Positions 1 through 8,019 of a stretch of 50,714 nucleotides of DNA are shown here, piece after piece (position 1 is the first letter of the stretch; the number at the start of each line of letters is the position of its first letter). The notes beneath the pieces are model-generated. The model saw only the letters and a program-made list of their open reading frames with translations. It was not told the origin of the DNA and did not search any database. Source of the stretch: Xenorhabdus thuongxuanensis (GTDB lineage: Bacteria; Pseudomonadota; Gammaproteobacteria; Enterobacterales; Enterobacteriaceae); assembly GCF_001908095.1 (NCBI RefSeq), contig NZ_MKGR01000025.1, forward strand, positions 1 through 50,714, read 5' to 3'. A program made the position numbers and the translations under genes.

Positions 1-71
1 CCAGCCAACGAAATAAACTCAAAAAAGCCGGCTGGAGCGATGATTATCGTGCACAAGTGTTCTTTGGATAG
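1..71 (+). CDS. C-terminal end of an unidentified protein
   Basis: Reading from base 3, an open frame of 22 codons ends at a TAG at 69-71, with the tail ...GWSDDYRAQVFFG. The start lies outside the window. In P2-like phages the genes before the sheath gene encode tail fibre and tail-fibre assembly proteins, so this could be the end of such a gene, but I do not recognise the residues. It is followed at once by an IS1 remnant, so the frame may also have been cut and given an artificial end. Confidence 0.3.
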   Translation, partial: SQRNKLKKAGWSDDYRAQVFFG

Positions 72-99
72 ATATCAATCAAAGTATGCTCGCGCCCTG

Positions 100-218
100 G
101 CCTGAACCGTAAACACTCGGTTATTCAAAATCACCTGAAATGCATGACAAAATCATCGGTACTTTCATTGAACGTGAATATTATGTTTGAGGGCGATCAG
201 CGCTTTGAATACATGACC
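100..218 (+). mobile_element. IS1-family remnant (end of insB and right terminal repeat)
   Basis: Bases 115-190 encode, with one frame change, a tail reading YSKSPEMHDKIIG-TFIEREYYV and a stop. This matches the C-terminus of the InsB transposase of the intact IS1 element at 9542-10327. The segment ends near 218 with ATACATGACC, whose reverse complement GGTCATGTAT resembles the IS1-type ends seen at 28036 and 42518. Only about the last 120 bp remain, so it cannot move by itself. It lies 170 bp before the tail operon. Confidence 0.7.
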
Positions 219-296
219 AATTTCCCCAAACCCAACCAAAATCAATTAAAAATCTACCCAATAAATTGATTATAAAGGAAAACATAAAACCACATT

Positions 297-314
297 TGTA
301 CCACCCCCCACACA
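297..314 (+). promoter_or_regulatory. Ogr-type activator box of the tail operon late promoter
   Basis: The sequence TGT-N12-ACA occurs at 297-299 and 312-314. P2 late promoters carry this arrangement, bound by the zinc-finger activator Ogr, centred about 55 bp upstream of the transcription start. Here the centre is near 305, which predicts a start near 361. An AT-rich -10-like stretch (AATATATC) lies at 349-356, and the ribosome binding site and sheath start codon follow at 371-389. An ogr gene closes the same operon at 7147. The site is read by eye; activity is inferred. Confidence 0.6.
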
Positions 315-386
315 CCGCCAATCGAATGATTTCCCCCGTCTAATCCGCCAATATATCAGCACACCTTAACAGGAGAGAATGCTAAT

Positions 387-1562
387 ATGGCACAAGATTA
401 TCATCACGGAGTCCGTGTTCAGGAAATCAAAGAAGGTACGCGTACCATCACTACCGTTAGCACCGCTATCGTAGGTATGGTTTGTACTGCACCTGACGCA
501 GACGAAAAAACATTTCCATTAGACACACCGGTATTATTGACTGACGTTATGAGCGCCATTGGTAAAGCTGGTGAAAAAGGCACTTTGGCCGCATCACTGA
601 AAGCAATCGCAGCACAGGCACAACCTGTCACTGTCGTAGTTCGTGTGGCTGAGGGCGAAACTGAAGAAAAAACCAGTAACAATATCATCGGTGACGTTAC
701 GCCAGAAGGTAAGAAAACGGGTATGAAGGCACTGCTTGCTGCACAAAGCCAGCTCGGTGTTAAACCTCGCATTCTGGGTGTTCCGGGTCTGGATTCAAAA
801 GATGTGGCTAGTGAACTTGCCGTTATTGCCAAACAACTGAAAGCAATGGCGTATGTAAGCGCTTATGGCTGCAAGACCTACATTGAAGCGATCAAATATC
901 GTGAAAACTTCGGTCAGCGTGAGCTGATGCTGATTTGGCCTGATTTCCTGAGATGGGATAAAGGTGAAGTTATTGCACCTGCGACGGCTTATGCACTGGG
1001 CTTGCGCGCCAAAATCGACGAAGAGACCGGTTGGCACAAAACCTTGTCCAATGTGGGCGTTAACGGCGTAACGGGTCTGTCTGCCGATGTCTTCTGGGAT
1101 CTACAAGAGACTGGAACTGACGCTGATCTTCTGAACCAGAATCACATCACAACACTGATCCGCAAAAACGGTTTTCGTTTCTGGGGTTCACGCACTTGTG
1201 CTAGTCCTAATTCTGATGAGTCACTGTTTCAGTTCGAAAGCTACACCCGTACTGCTCAGGTTCTGGCTGACACTATGGCTGAAGCACACATGTGGGCTAT
1301 CGATAAACCGCTGACTCCATCACTGGTACGCGACATTATTGAAGGTATCAATGCCAAGTTCCGCGAGCTGAAAGCCGGTGGCTACATCATTGACGGTCGT
1401 TGCTGGTATGACGACAAAATCAACGATAAAGACACCTTGAAAGCCGGCAAACTGACCATCGATTATGACTATACACCTGTACCGCCACTGGAAAACATGA
1501 TGTTACGCCAGCGCATTACAGATAGTTACCTGATGGATTTCGCGAAAAGTATCAATAAATAA
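387..1562 (+). CDS. FI: P2 gpFI-like contractile tail sheath protein
   Basis: The 391-residue product forms the contractile sheath of a P2-type tail. Its N-terminus MAQDYHHGVRVQEIKEGTR is very close to P2 gpFI, and the length matches the family (about 396 residues). The ATG at 387 has a ribosome binding site AGGAGA at 371-376. The C-terminal third (around 300-390), with the W-x-D segments and the tail ...MDFAKSINK, is typical of the sheath core domain. It is the first gene of the operon FI-FII-E-T-U-D-ogr, with FII 11 bp behind. In an intact phage or tailocin the sheath contracts to drive the inner tube through the target envelope. Confidence 0.95.
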   Translation: MAQDYHHGVRVQEIKEGTRTITTVSTAIVGMVCTAPDADEKTFPLDTPVLLTDVMSAIGKAGEKGTLAASLKAIAAQAQPVTVVVRVAEGETEEKTSNNIIGDVTPEGKKTGMKALLAAQSQLGVKPRILGVPGLDSKDVASELAVIAKQLKAMAYVSAYGCKTYIEAIKYRENFGQRELMLIWPDFLRWDKGEVIAPATAYALGLRAKIDEETGWHKTLSNVGVNGVTGLSADVFWDLQETGTDADLLNQNHITTLIRKNGFRFWGSRTCASPNSDESLFQFESYTRTAQVLADTMAEAHMWAIDKPLTPSLVRDIIEGINAKFRELKAGGYIIDGRCWYDDKINDKDTLKAGKLTIDYDYTPVPPLENMMLRQRITDSYLMDFAKSINK

Positions 1563-1573
1563 GGGGCTAACTG

Positions 1574-2092
1574 ATGGCATTACCTCGCAAACTTAAATAC
1601 CTGAACTTGTTCAATGATGGCAACAACTATCAGGGGATCGTGGAAGAACTGACTCTTCCTAAGTTGAGCCGCAAGCTGGAAGCCTATCGCGGTGCTGGCA
1701 TGAATGGCAGCGCAATGGTGGATTTAGGTCTGGATGAAGGCGCACTGGATGCTGAATTCACTCTGGGCGGCGTTGAAGCTCAACTGTACAAACAGTGGGG
1801 CATCGCGAAAGCCGACGGTGTCATGCTGCGCTTTGCTGGCTCTTTTGAGAGTGAAGATAACGGTGAAGTGGTTGCAGTCGAAGTTGTGATGCGTGGTCGC
1901 TTCCAGGAGTTCGATCACGGCACTTATAAACAGGGGGATAACACCCAGACCAAAATCACTGCCAAAAATACTTATTTCAAACTGACATGGAATGGTGAAG
2001 AACTGATTGAAATCGACACCATCAACATGGTTGAAAAAGTAGGTGGGGAAGATCGTCTGGAGCAGCATCGCCGCGCTATCGGTCTTTTTTAA
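1574..2092 (+). CDS. FII: P2 gpFII-like tail tube protein
   Basis: The 172-residue product has the length and start (MALPRKLKYLNLFNDG) of P2 gpFII, the major tail tube protein, whose hexamers stack inside the sheath. The ATG at 1574 follows the sheath stop by 11 bp. The middle (residues 80-140) carries the Gly- and Glu-rich beta-barrel typical of tube proteins. It is probably expressed in large amount with the sheath. A 106-bp gap without a gene separates it from gpE. Nothing abnormal is seen. Confidence 0.95.
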   Translation: MALPRKLKYLNLFNDGNNYQGIVEELTLPKLSRKLEAYRGAGMNGSAMVDLGLDEGALDAEFTLGGVEAQLYKQWGIAKADGVMLRFAGSFESEDNGEVVAVEVVMRGRFQEFDHGTYKQGDNTQTKITAKNTYFKLTWNGEELIEIDTINMVEKVGGEDRLEQHRRAIGLF

Positions 2093-2198
2093 TCGCTTCT
2101 TTTAGCAATTAACTTTTTTAAAACTTATTTCCTGTCTCATCAGTGTATTAATCGTGCCTGTTGAGACAGGTCTCTAATCGGATAAACAAGGTTGAACC

Positions 2199-2516
2199 AT
2201 GACAGAAACACTGAATACTCAAAATGACGATCTGCGCACCATTGAATTGGAAGCACCACTGGCGCGAGGCAACGGCGAAATCACAGAAGTGATGGTACGC
2301 AAACCTAACAGCGGTGCGTTGCGCGGTGCACGTTTACAGGCATTGCTGGAAATGGATGTGGATTCTATGCTGCTTGTCCTGCCGCGTGTTACCACCCCTG
2401 CATTGACCAAAAATGACCTGATGATGATGTCACCTGGTGATCTGATTAATCTCAGTGTGGAGGTGGTCAATTTTTTGTTGCCGAAGTCGGTCAAGTCCGA
2501 TTCCCAGAACGATTAA
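2199..2516 (+). CDS. E: P2 gpE-like tail assembly chaperone (short form)
   Basis: This 105-residue protein corresponds to P2 gpE, a tail assembly protein encoded just before the tape measure gene. The ATG at 2199 follows AAGG at 2190. In P2 a fraction of ribosomes slips -1 near the end of E to make the longer gpE+E', and both forms act as chaperones for the tape measure protein during tail assembly. The slippery site is present here at 2471-2477 (see separate entries). The short form ends ...LPKSVKSDSQND. Confidence 0.88.
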   Translation: MTETLNTQNDDLRTIELEAPLARGNGEITEVMVRKPNSGALRGARLQALLEMDVDSMLLVLPRVTTPALTKNDLMMMSPGDLINLSVEVVNFLLPKSVKSDSQND

Positions 2517-2650
2517 CCGTTGATGAATTGGTGGCAGATATCGCCACCGTTTTTCACTGGTCACCGACAGTTACAAATGAAATGTCACTATCGGAACTAT
2601 TGGACTGGCGACATCGGGCCATTTTAAGAAGTGGTGCAGAAAATGAGTAA
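2199..2650 (+). CDS. E': gpE+E' frameshift fusion
   Basis: After a -1 shift at T-TTT-TTG (2471-2477), translation continues ...FFVAEVGQVRFPERLTVDEL and ends ...RHRAILRSGAENE at the TAA at 2648-2650. The extension is about 57 codons, as in P2 E'. Its stop overlaps the tape-measure start (ATGAGTAA at 2643-2650), so T translation is probably coupled to the frameshifted product. The extension has no start codon with a ribosome site of its own, which supports the frameshift reading. No insertion or stop interrupts it, so the mechanism looks functional. Confidence 0.85.
2471..2477 (+). other. -1 ribosomal frameshift site T TTT TTG
   Basis: In the gpE frame the codons are AAT TTT TTG, so the site is T-TTT-TTG (X-XXY-YYZ type), the same heptamer used by P2 between E and E'. 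It lies 13 codons before the zero-frame stop. It links gpE to the E' extension. Confidence 0.85.
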
Positions 2651-5120
2651 TATACAGTCACAGCTTAACAAGGTACTGAGTACTGTTGGTAAGCTGACCA
2701 GTTCCTTTAAATCTTTTCAACAGCATCAGAAAAAACTGGTAGGTTCAGTTGATAAAATTTATAACCAGTTTAAAAAACTTAATAAGACTGTTGAAGGATT
2801 AAAACCCATTGTAGGTTATGCGCAGGAAACTGCGCGTATGCGTGCCGATCTTAAGGCCTATAATCAAACCATTAAACAATCTTTCTCTGCGCAGAAAAAT
2901 TCCACTGAAGTAGTACAAGTCAGCGCCGCTAGCCAATCAGCCAATATTATTCAAACTACGCAGAATATTAGACAAGAAAATTCATACAGTAAGAAAAATG
3001 AATTTAACCTTGGTGTGTCTGGAAATATAACTAACAATTTTACATTGCTAGATAAGTTGATTATTAATATTAATCCAAAGATAACAATTTTATTTGGTAC
3101 GCTGAAAAAAATTAAAAAAGTTTTGAAATTTCCCACTAATTCAGTGAAGGCATCGTTTCAAATTCTGATTAATTCTATAAAAATTTTTGGCAGTGTTGGT
3201 ATAAGAGTTTTTGATTCTCTGAGAGTTAGTTTCCGTATCTTTGGTATTTTGTCTATTCAGATTTTTGGAACATTGAAAGTTCGGCTAAGTATTTTTGGAA
3301 AGATAGGAATTAGAATCTTTGATTCATTGCGTATTGGCCTGAATATCTTTGGGCAGTTGGGTATCCGAATCTTTGGCTCGTTGCTCATAGGGTTGAATAT
3401 CTTTGGGCAGTTAGGCGTCCGAATATTTGGCTCATTGCGTATTGGCCTGAATATCTTTGGGCAATTAGGCGTCCGAATCTTTGGCTCATTGCGTATTGGC
3501 CTGAATATCTTTGGGCAATTAGGCGTCCGGATCTTTGGCTCATTGCGTATTGGCCTGAATATCTTTGGGCAGTTAGGCGTCCGGATCTTTGGTTCATTGC
3601 GTATTGGCCTGAATATCTTTGGTCAGTTGGGTATCCGAATCTTTGGTTCGTTGCGCATAGGGTTGAATATCTTTGGTCAGTTGGGGATACGAGTTTTTGG
3701 CTCTTTGAGAATTAGCTTAAGTATATTTGGCCAATTAGGTGTAAGAGTATTTAATTACTTGGGAAGTAGCCTCAATATATTGGGTAGTATTGGAGGGAAA
3801 GTTTTTGGTTTTCTCAGGAATTCATTAAATACACTATTCAATAGCGGTAACAAAAACGGTATTTTTGTAGGATTAAGAAAAAGTATAGGAAGACTAGGAA
3901 GTATTGGACAACAAGTATTTGGCTTTTTGGGCAATAGTATAAGAATGCTGGGAAGTATTGGTGCGAAAGGTTTAGGCTTTTTAGGTAATGCTTTCAGTAT
4001 ACTGGGTCGTGCAATAATGATTGTTGGCCGTGTCATGATGGCGAACCCCATTCTTGCCATTATTGGTGTTATCGCAATGGCTGCTATTTATATTTGGCAG
4101 AATTGGGGAACATTAGGAGAGAAATTCTCTGCATTATGGAATTACGTAAAAAATATCTTTAGCAGTGCGTGGGAAGGAATTAAAAACCTTGTCAATAGTG
4201 CATGGGAAGGTATTAAAAGTTATTTCATGAATGGGGGATTAATCGGCATTATTTATCAAAATTGGGATTCCATTAAACAAAGTACCTTAGAAGTTTGGGA
4301 AGCGATTAAAGTTGTATTAAACGAGAAATGGGAATCCATTAAGCAAAGCGTTTTTACAACTTGGGAAAATATCAAAACTCAAATCAGTGGTGCCTGGGAA
4401 TCCGTTAAACAGAATACTTTAGAAATTTGGGAGAGCGTAAAAAAATCAATTTCAGATAAATGGAATGAAATTGTTGCTGATGTTCAGGCTATTCCCGAAA
4501 AATTAAAAGCGGCTGGCTCAGCAATGATCGATAGTTTGCTAATTGGTATTCAAGAAAAATGGGAGAACCTGAAAAGTAAATTTGCCTCTATTACTGATTG
4601 GTTTAAATCGTGGTGGTCTGGTGATGATAAAAAGGAAGTTGCCGTAAAAACATCACAGGAAATGACCAAGAGCGACACATCTCAGCAGGCAAAACAGATT
4701 ACTCAACATGATACAGGGGGATTTATTCCTGCTGGAAAACAAGGCCTTGTAGGGGAATATGGCCCTGAAATTATCAATGGCCCAGCTAATGTTACCAGCC
4801 GGAAAAATACTGCGAAACTCGCTGCCTTGGGTCTTGCCGTTGGCTCAATGTCACTGCCGGTTGCGGCGCAGGATGCACCATTACACGCGCAGAGTTTACC
4901 TGCTCACGCTTATGAGGAAGTGCAGGCGAAATGGGAGCGGAGTCAGCCACAGCAATATGGTGGTGCAGCACCGCAATATAACATCTATGTCTATGGCACC
5001 CAGGGACAATCCGCGCAGGATATTGCCCGTGTGGTCAGGCAAGAATTGGAACAAAGAGAACGTATGCACCAAGCGCGTATGCGTAGCTCACTTTCAGACA
5101 GAGGAGAAGATTTCTCATGA
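2643..5120 (+). CDS. T: P2 gpT-like tail tape measure protein with 18-residue repeats
   Basis: The protein (825 residues; P2 gpT about 815) sets tail length. I chose the ATG at 2643, which overlaps the E' stop, over the upstream GTG at 2631. Residues 1-60 look coiled coil. From about 175 to 400 there is an array of 18-residue units of the type GLNIFGQLGVRIFGSLRI. A hydrophobic segment with NPILAIIGVIAMAAIYIW follows near 460-480, then evenly spaced Trp units of the WESIKQ type (about 485-620), a pattern common in tape measure proteins. The C-terminus contains the conserved GLVGEYGPEIINGP stretch. The gene overlaps U by ATGA. The array is unusually regular at DNA level (see repeat entry). Confidence 0.93.
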   Translation: MSNIQSQLNKVLSTVGKLTSSFKSFQQHQKKLVGSVDKIYNQFKKLNKTVEGLKPIVGYAQETARMRADLKAYNQTIKQSFSAQKNSTEVVQVSAASQSANIIQTTQNIRQENSYSKKNEFNLGVSGNITNNFTLLDKLIININPKITILFGTLKKIKKVLKFPTNSVKASFQILINSIKIFGSVGIRVFDSLRVSFRIFGILSIQIFGTLKVRLSIFGKIGIRIFDSLRIGLNIFGQLGIRIFGSLLIGLNIFGQLGVRIFGSLRIGLNIFGQLGVRIFGSLRIGLNIFGQLGVRIFGSLRIGLNIFGQLGVRIFGSLRIGLNIFGQLGIRIFGSLRIGLNIFGQLGIRVFGSLRISLSIFGQLGVRVFNYLGSSLNILGSIGGKVFGFLRNSLNTLFNSGNKNGIFVGLRKSIGRLGSIGQQVFGFLGNSIRMLGSIGAKGLGFLGNAFSILGRAIMIVGRVMMANPILAIIGVIAMAAIYIWQNWGTLGEKFSALWNYVKNIFSSAWEGIKNLVNSAWEGIKSYFMNGGLIGIIYQNWDSIKQSTLEVWEAIKVVLNEKWESIKQSVFTTWENIKTQISGAWESVKQNTLEIWESVKKSISDKWNEIVADVQAIPEKLKAAGSAMIDSLLIGIQEKWENLKSKFASITDWFKSWWSGDDKKEVAVKTSQEMTKSDTSQQAKQITQHDTGGFIPAGKQGLVGEYGPEIINGPANVTSRKNTAKLAALGLAVGSMSLPVAAQDAPLHAQSLPAHAYEEVQAKWERSQPQQYGGAAPQYNIYVYGTQGQSAQDIARVVRQELEQRERMHQARMRSSLSDRGEDFS
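3167..3814 (+). repeat. 54-bp tandem repeat array inside the tape measure gene
   Basis: Units of 54 bp, in frame, each encode 18 residues (consensus GLNIFGQLGVRIFGSLRI). Equivalent bases recur exactly every 54 bp at 3329, 3383, 3437, 3491, 3545, 3599, 3653 and 3707. The central four or five copies are almost identical in DNA, while the flanking copies (from about 3167 and to about 3814) are increasingly diverged. Near-identity in the centre with decay at the edges suggests recent unit duplication by slippage or recombination. Each unit is hydrophobic with a single Arg pair, and 18 residues equals five turns of alpha helix. Confidence 0.92.
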
Positions 5121-5581
5121 TGGCTGCACTTGGTTTGTTTGTTTTTATGCTGAAAACAACGCCCTATCAGACTTTTCAATATAAACAGAGTTGGCGACAT
5201 GCCTTCAACAGCCGCGTGGGAGCGCGGCCTGCCTGGCAGTTTGTCGGTTCAGACAATGATACGATCACGCTATCTGGGGAGCTTTATCCTGAACTGACCG
5301 GTGGTTCACTTTCATTGACTGCATTGAAAGTGATGGCAGATAGTGGCAAGGCGTGGTCTTTTATTGATGGAAATGGTGCGATTTACGGTATGTTCGTTAT
5401 CGAAAGCATTGATGAGACAAAAACAGAATTTATGTCAGGTGGTGCGGCCAGAAAAATCAGTTTTACGCTGACTTTACGGCGTGTTGACAATAATTTGTTT
5501 GAAATGTTGGGAGACTTACAGGATCAGCTTTCTGATATCAAAGACGATGTTGTCGGTAAAGTCAGGGGAGTATTCTTATGA
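5117..5581 (+). CDS. U: P2 gpU-like tail terminator protein
   Basis: The 154-residue product matches P2 gpU, which caps and ends the growing tail tube. It begins at the ATG in ATGATG at 5117, overlapping the T stop by ATGA. The family pattern is visible: MAALGLFVF near the start, then TPYQTFQYKQSWRHAFNSR, GARPAWQFVGSD and the C-terminal SFTLTLRRVDN. It overlaps the next gene D by the same ATGA arrangement, so T, U and D are translationally coupled. Nothing unusual is seen. Confidence 0.92.
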   Translation: MMAALGLFVFMLKTTPYQTFQYKQSWRHAFNSRVGARPAWQFVGSDNDTITLSGELYPELTGGSLSLTALKVMADSGKAWSFIDGNGAIYGMFVIESIDETKTEFMSGGAARKISFTLTLRRVDNNLFEMLGDLQDQLSDIKDDVVGKVRGVFL

Positions 5582-7050
5582 TCGATTTTGAAAAGTGGAT
5601 ACCCGACACGGATTGGGTTCCCCAATTTGATTTGGTCACTGGAAAAGTCAGTAAACCCGCTTTTCGTCTGGAAATCAACAATAAGGATATCAGTGGGAAG
5701 ATCCAATCACGCCTGATGTCATTAACATTGACGGATAATCGTGGCCTGGAATCAGACCAGCTCGATATTGAGTTGGATGATGCGGATGGCATGCTGGTGA
5801 TGCCCCGTCGTGGCAATATTCTTACATTAGAACTGGGGTGGCATGGCTACTCCTTAACGCCGAAAGGAAAATTTGTTGTTGATGAAATTGAACATGTCGG
5901 TGCGCCAGATCGATTGACCATTCGTGCCCGCAGTGCAGATTTTCGTGGTGATCTGAATGTGAAACGGGAGGCGTCTTACCATAAATGCACTTTAGGCAGT
6001 ATTGTCAGTACCATCGCTGCCAGAAATAAATTGGCGTTTAAGATAAGCTCAGAGTTAGAAAATATCGCTATGCATATCGATCAAACAAATGAATCTGACG
6101 TCAGCTTTTTGACTCGACTGGCAAAACAAGAAGGCGCAATCGCTTCAGTCAAAAATGGCGAATTATTGTTTGTTCAGCAGGGGCAGAATAAGACGGTGAA
6201 TGGTAAGCATATTTCGCCTGTACTGATTACGCGTAAATCAGGGGATAATCACAGATTCTCTCTTTCCGATCGTGAGGCCTATACTGGTGTTGTTGCTCAA
6301 TGGATGGACACACGTACAGCAACTAAACAGGCAGTTAAATTGAAGCGAATGGCATCAGAGGAAGGAAAAGTTGAACTTGTCGTTGAATATGAAAGTGGTA
6401 GTAGCCAATCATCAGACAAGAATTCTTCTCAAACAAACAAAAAAACCACTAAAAAAGAGGATGCTTCTTCCGGGAAAAAGCAACCACAATCCTCTAAAAA
6501 GGAAAAAGATCTTAAACCTAAACCACCTGCACCTGGCAAAGTTAATTTGGCCAAGAAAAACCCAAAAACTAAAGGTCGTGGAAAGCCGACTTATATTAAA
6601 AAGGGGAATAAAAACAAAGGTAACGGCAGTATCGAGATAGAAGCGAATTTCGATATTGAAGACAGCTTATCGTATGAAGAACAGCGTGAATCAACGGTTG
6701 AACATCATCAAACAACTACGGAACAGCAAGAATCTGCAAGCTATTTGGTGGGAACTCAGGAGAATATTCTGACGCTTTCGCATATTTATTCTAACAAAGA
6801 AAGTGCAGAGCGTGCCGCTATCGCCGTGTGGAAAAAAATGCAACGAGGAGCTGCGCAGTTCTCTATCACATTAGCCTTGGGGCGTGCTGATATTTATCCT
6901 GAAACTCCCATCCAGTTAGAGGGATTTAAACCAGAAATTGATGAAACTGACTGGACCTTGGTCAAAGTCACGCACACGCTCAATAACAGTGGTTTTACGA
7001 CATCATTAGATCTCGAAATAAAAATCGATGAATTTGAAATGAGTACTTGA
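5578..7050 (+). CDS. D: P2 gpD-like baseplate hub protein with a Lys-rich insertion
   Basis: gpD forms the hub on which the tail spike and tube assemble. The N-terminal half (residues 1-265) and the C-terminal part (about 390-490, ...YSNKESAERAAIAVWKKMQRG) match the family. P2 gpD has about 387 residues, whereas this protein has 490. The extra length is a low-complexity Lys/Ser/Pro-rich segment at about residues 268-360 (bases about 6380-6650), with runs such as NKKTTKKEDASSGKK and KPKPPAPGK. It overlaps U by ATGA. The insertion stays in frame, so the gene is probably still functional; the segment may be a flexible loop. See findings. Confidence 0.9.
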   Translation: MIDFEKWIPDTDWVPQFDLVTGKVSKPAFRLEINNKDISGKIQSRLMSLTLTDNRGLESDQLDIELDDADGMLVMPRRGNILTLELGWHGYSLTPKGKFVVDEIEHVGAPDRLTIRARSADFRGDLNVKREASYHKCTLGSIVSTIAARNKLAFKISSELENIAMHIDQTNESDVSFLTRLAKQEGAIASVKNGELLFVQQGQNKTVNGKHISPVLITRKSGDNHRFSLSDREAYTGVVAQWMDTRTATKQAVKLKRMASEEGKVELVVEYESGSSQSSDKNSSQTNKKTTKKEDASSGKKQPQSSKKEKDLKPKPPAPGKVNLAKKNPKTKGRGKPTYIKKGNKNKGNGSIEIEANFDIEDSLSYEEQRESTVEHHQTTTEQQESASYLVGTQENILTLSHIYSNKESAERAAIAVWKKMQRGAAQFSITLALGRADIYPETPIQLEGFKPEIDETDWTLVKVTHTLNNSGFTTSLDLEIKIDEFEMST

Positions 7051-7146
7051 TCTCAGCATGAGATCTTTGTTATATTGTTCACCAGACGAGATGATGTTAT
7101 TTCAAGACAGTTATTTCAAGATAACGATTTCAGAAAGGTGAACAAT

Positions 7147-7383
7147 ATGATTAAGTGTCCTCTGTGTGGTCAGTCAGCGCATACTCGCAGCAGTTTTGAG
7201 CATTCAAGCCAAACAAAGGAGCGCTATAACCAATGTCAGAATATCAATTGTGGAGCAACGTTCGTCAGCCATGAAACCTTTGTACGTTTCATTTCTAAGC
7301 CAGGTGAAGTCAAGAATGTGACGCCACATCCAAGGGCAAAAACCAAGAGACAACCTCGCCAGAAAGTGGCTGCCGCACAATAA
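7147..7383 (+). CDS. ogr: Ogr/Delta-type zinc-finger late transcription activator
   Basis: The 78-residue protein begins MIKCPLCGQSAHTRSS at an ATG preceded by GAAAGGTG. It has the Ogr pattern of zinc-binding cysteines, C-x2-C near the N-terminus and C-x4-C about 20 residues later (CQNINCGATF). In P2, Ogr works with host RNA polymerase alpha to turn on the late operons, including the one starting at FI. Here it ends the operon, as in P2, and a matching TGT-N12-ACA box lies upstream of FI. An earlier start at 7075 would lack a ribosome site and is rejected. Confidence 0.92.
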   Translation: MIKCPLCGQSAHTRSSFEHSSQTKERYNQCQNINCGATFVSHETFVRFISKPGEVKNVTPHPRAKTKRQPRQKVAAAQ

Positions 7384-7411
7384 ATAACGAAAAAATATTG
7401 CTCCAATTTTT

Positions 7412-7435
7412 GCCACCGTTATGGTGGCTTTTTTT
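7412..7435 (+). terminator. Rho-independent terminator of the tail operon
   Basis: A perfect 6-bp stem GCCACC / GGTGGC with a 5-base loop is followed by seven Ts (7429-7435). It lies 28 bp after the ogr stop and marks the end of the phage module. Confidence 0.85.
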
Positions 7436-7527
7436 GGAATGTTGAATTGAAGGGGTTCTTTATTCGAGAACTTCTTGTGACGCCCACTCGTCAACAAAAA
7501 AGTAGGCGTCAAAACCATTTAGTTGAT

Positions 7528-7752
7528 TTACTTCTGGTTCTGATATTGTTCCTGCAAAATCCTTTGCATTTCATCTTTGATGTGTAGTTTTTCTTTTTTC
7601 AGGCGTATAACTTTATCGTTGTAACCTGCACCATTTGGGCCTTCAAGTTGGGTTATCTCGTGGTCAAGTCGGTTATGTTTTTCAAACAGGGATTGGAAGC
7701 GGGGATGAGATTCTTTCAGGTTGGATACTAAATCACGATATTCTGGAAACAT
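7528..7752 (-). CDS. ydcH: YdcH family (DUF465) protein
   Basis: The 74-residue product MFPEYRDLVSNLKESHPRF... is very close to E. coli YdcH over its full length. It is a small, charged, helical protein with Lys/Glu-rich heptads (residues 15-65); its function is unknown. A GGAGG-type site (AGGAGGTC on the minus strand) precedes the ATG. It is convergent with the tail operon and is the first ordinary chromosomal gene after it, so the phage/chromosome border lies between about 7436 and 7528. A weak hairpin with arms GACGCC and GGCGTC at 7480-7511 may be its terminator. Confidence 0.9.
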   Translation of the reverse strand: MFPEYRDLVSNLKESHPRFQSLFEKHNRLDHEITQLEGPNGAGYNDKVIRLKKEKLHIKDEMQRILQEQYQNQK

Positions 7753-8019
7753 AAGACCTCCTATACGAAATTCACTACCACACTCGGTGAGTGTAGCAGG
7801 TCATTTTAATATCAGATTTGAGAAATATCACATAAAAAAGAACTGGTAGAACCTGTTCAATGGTGGGTTATTAATAAAAATTAACATTGATTATGAGTGA
7901 ATAGATTTTTTCTTATCTAATGCCTTTAAGAATCAGTGCATTGCCAAAAAACATAATTTACCCCAATTTTTTTATTGTTATTATCTAGTCTCCTTTTTAA
8001 ATATATTCAGAGGTGATAT

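Noticed and set aside
3385..3597. Minus-strand frame of 70 residues with its own repeats
   Set aside because: It is the antisense of the 54-bp repeat array in the tape measure gene; it has no ribosome site and its repeats follow from the plus-strand array.
3167..3814. CRISPR-like regular repeat
   Set aside because: The 54-bp units are contiguous, in frame and coding with no spacers, so this is a protein repeat array.
4759..5184. Plus-strand frame of 141 residues overlapping T and U
   Set aside because: It lies out of frame across two strongly recognised genes, with no family likeness.
6371..6640. Frame of 89 residues inside D
   Set aside because: It is a shadow of the Lys-rich segment in another frame; no ribosome site.
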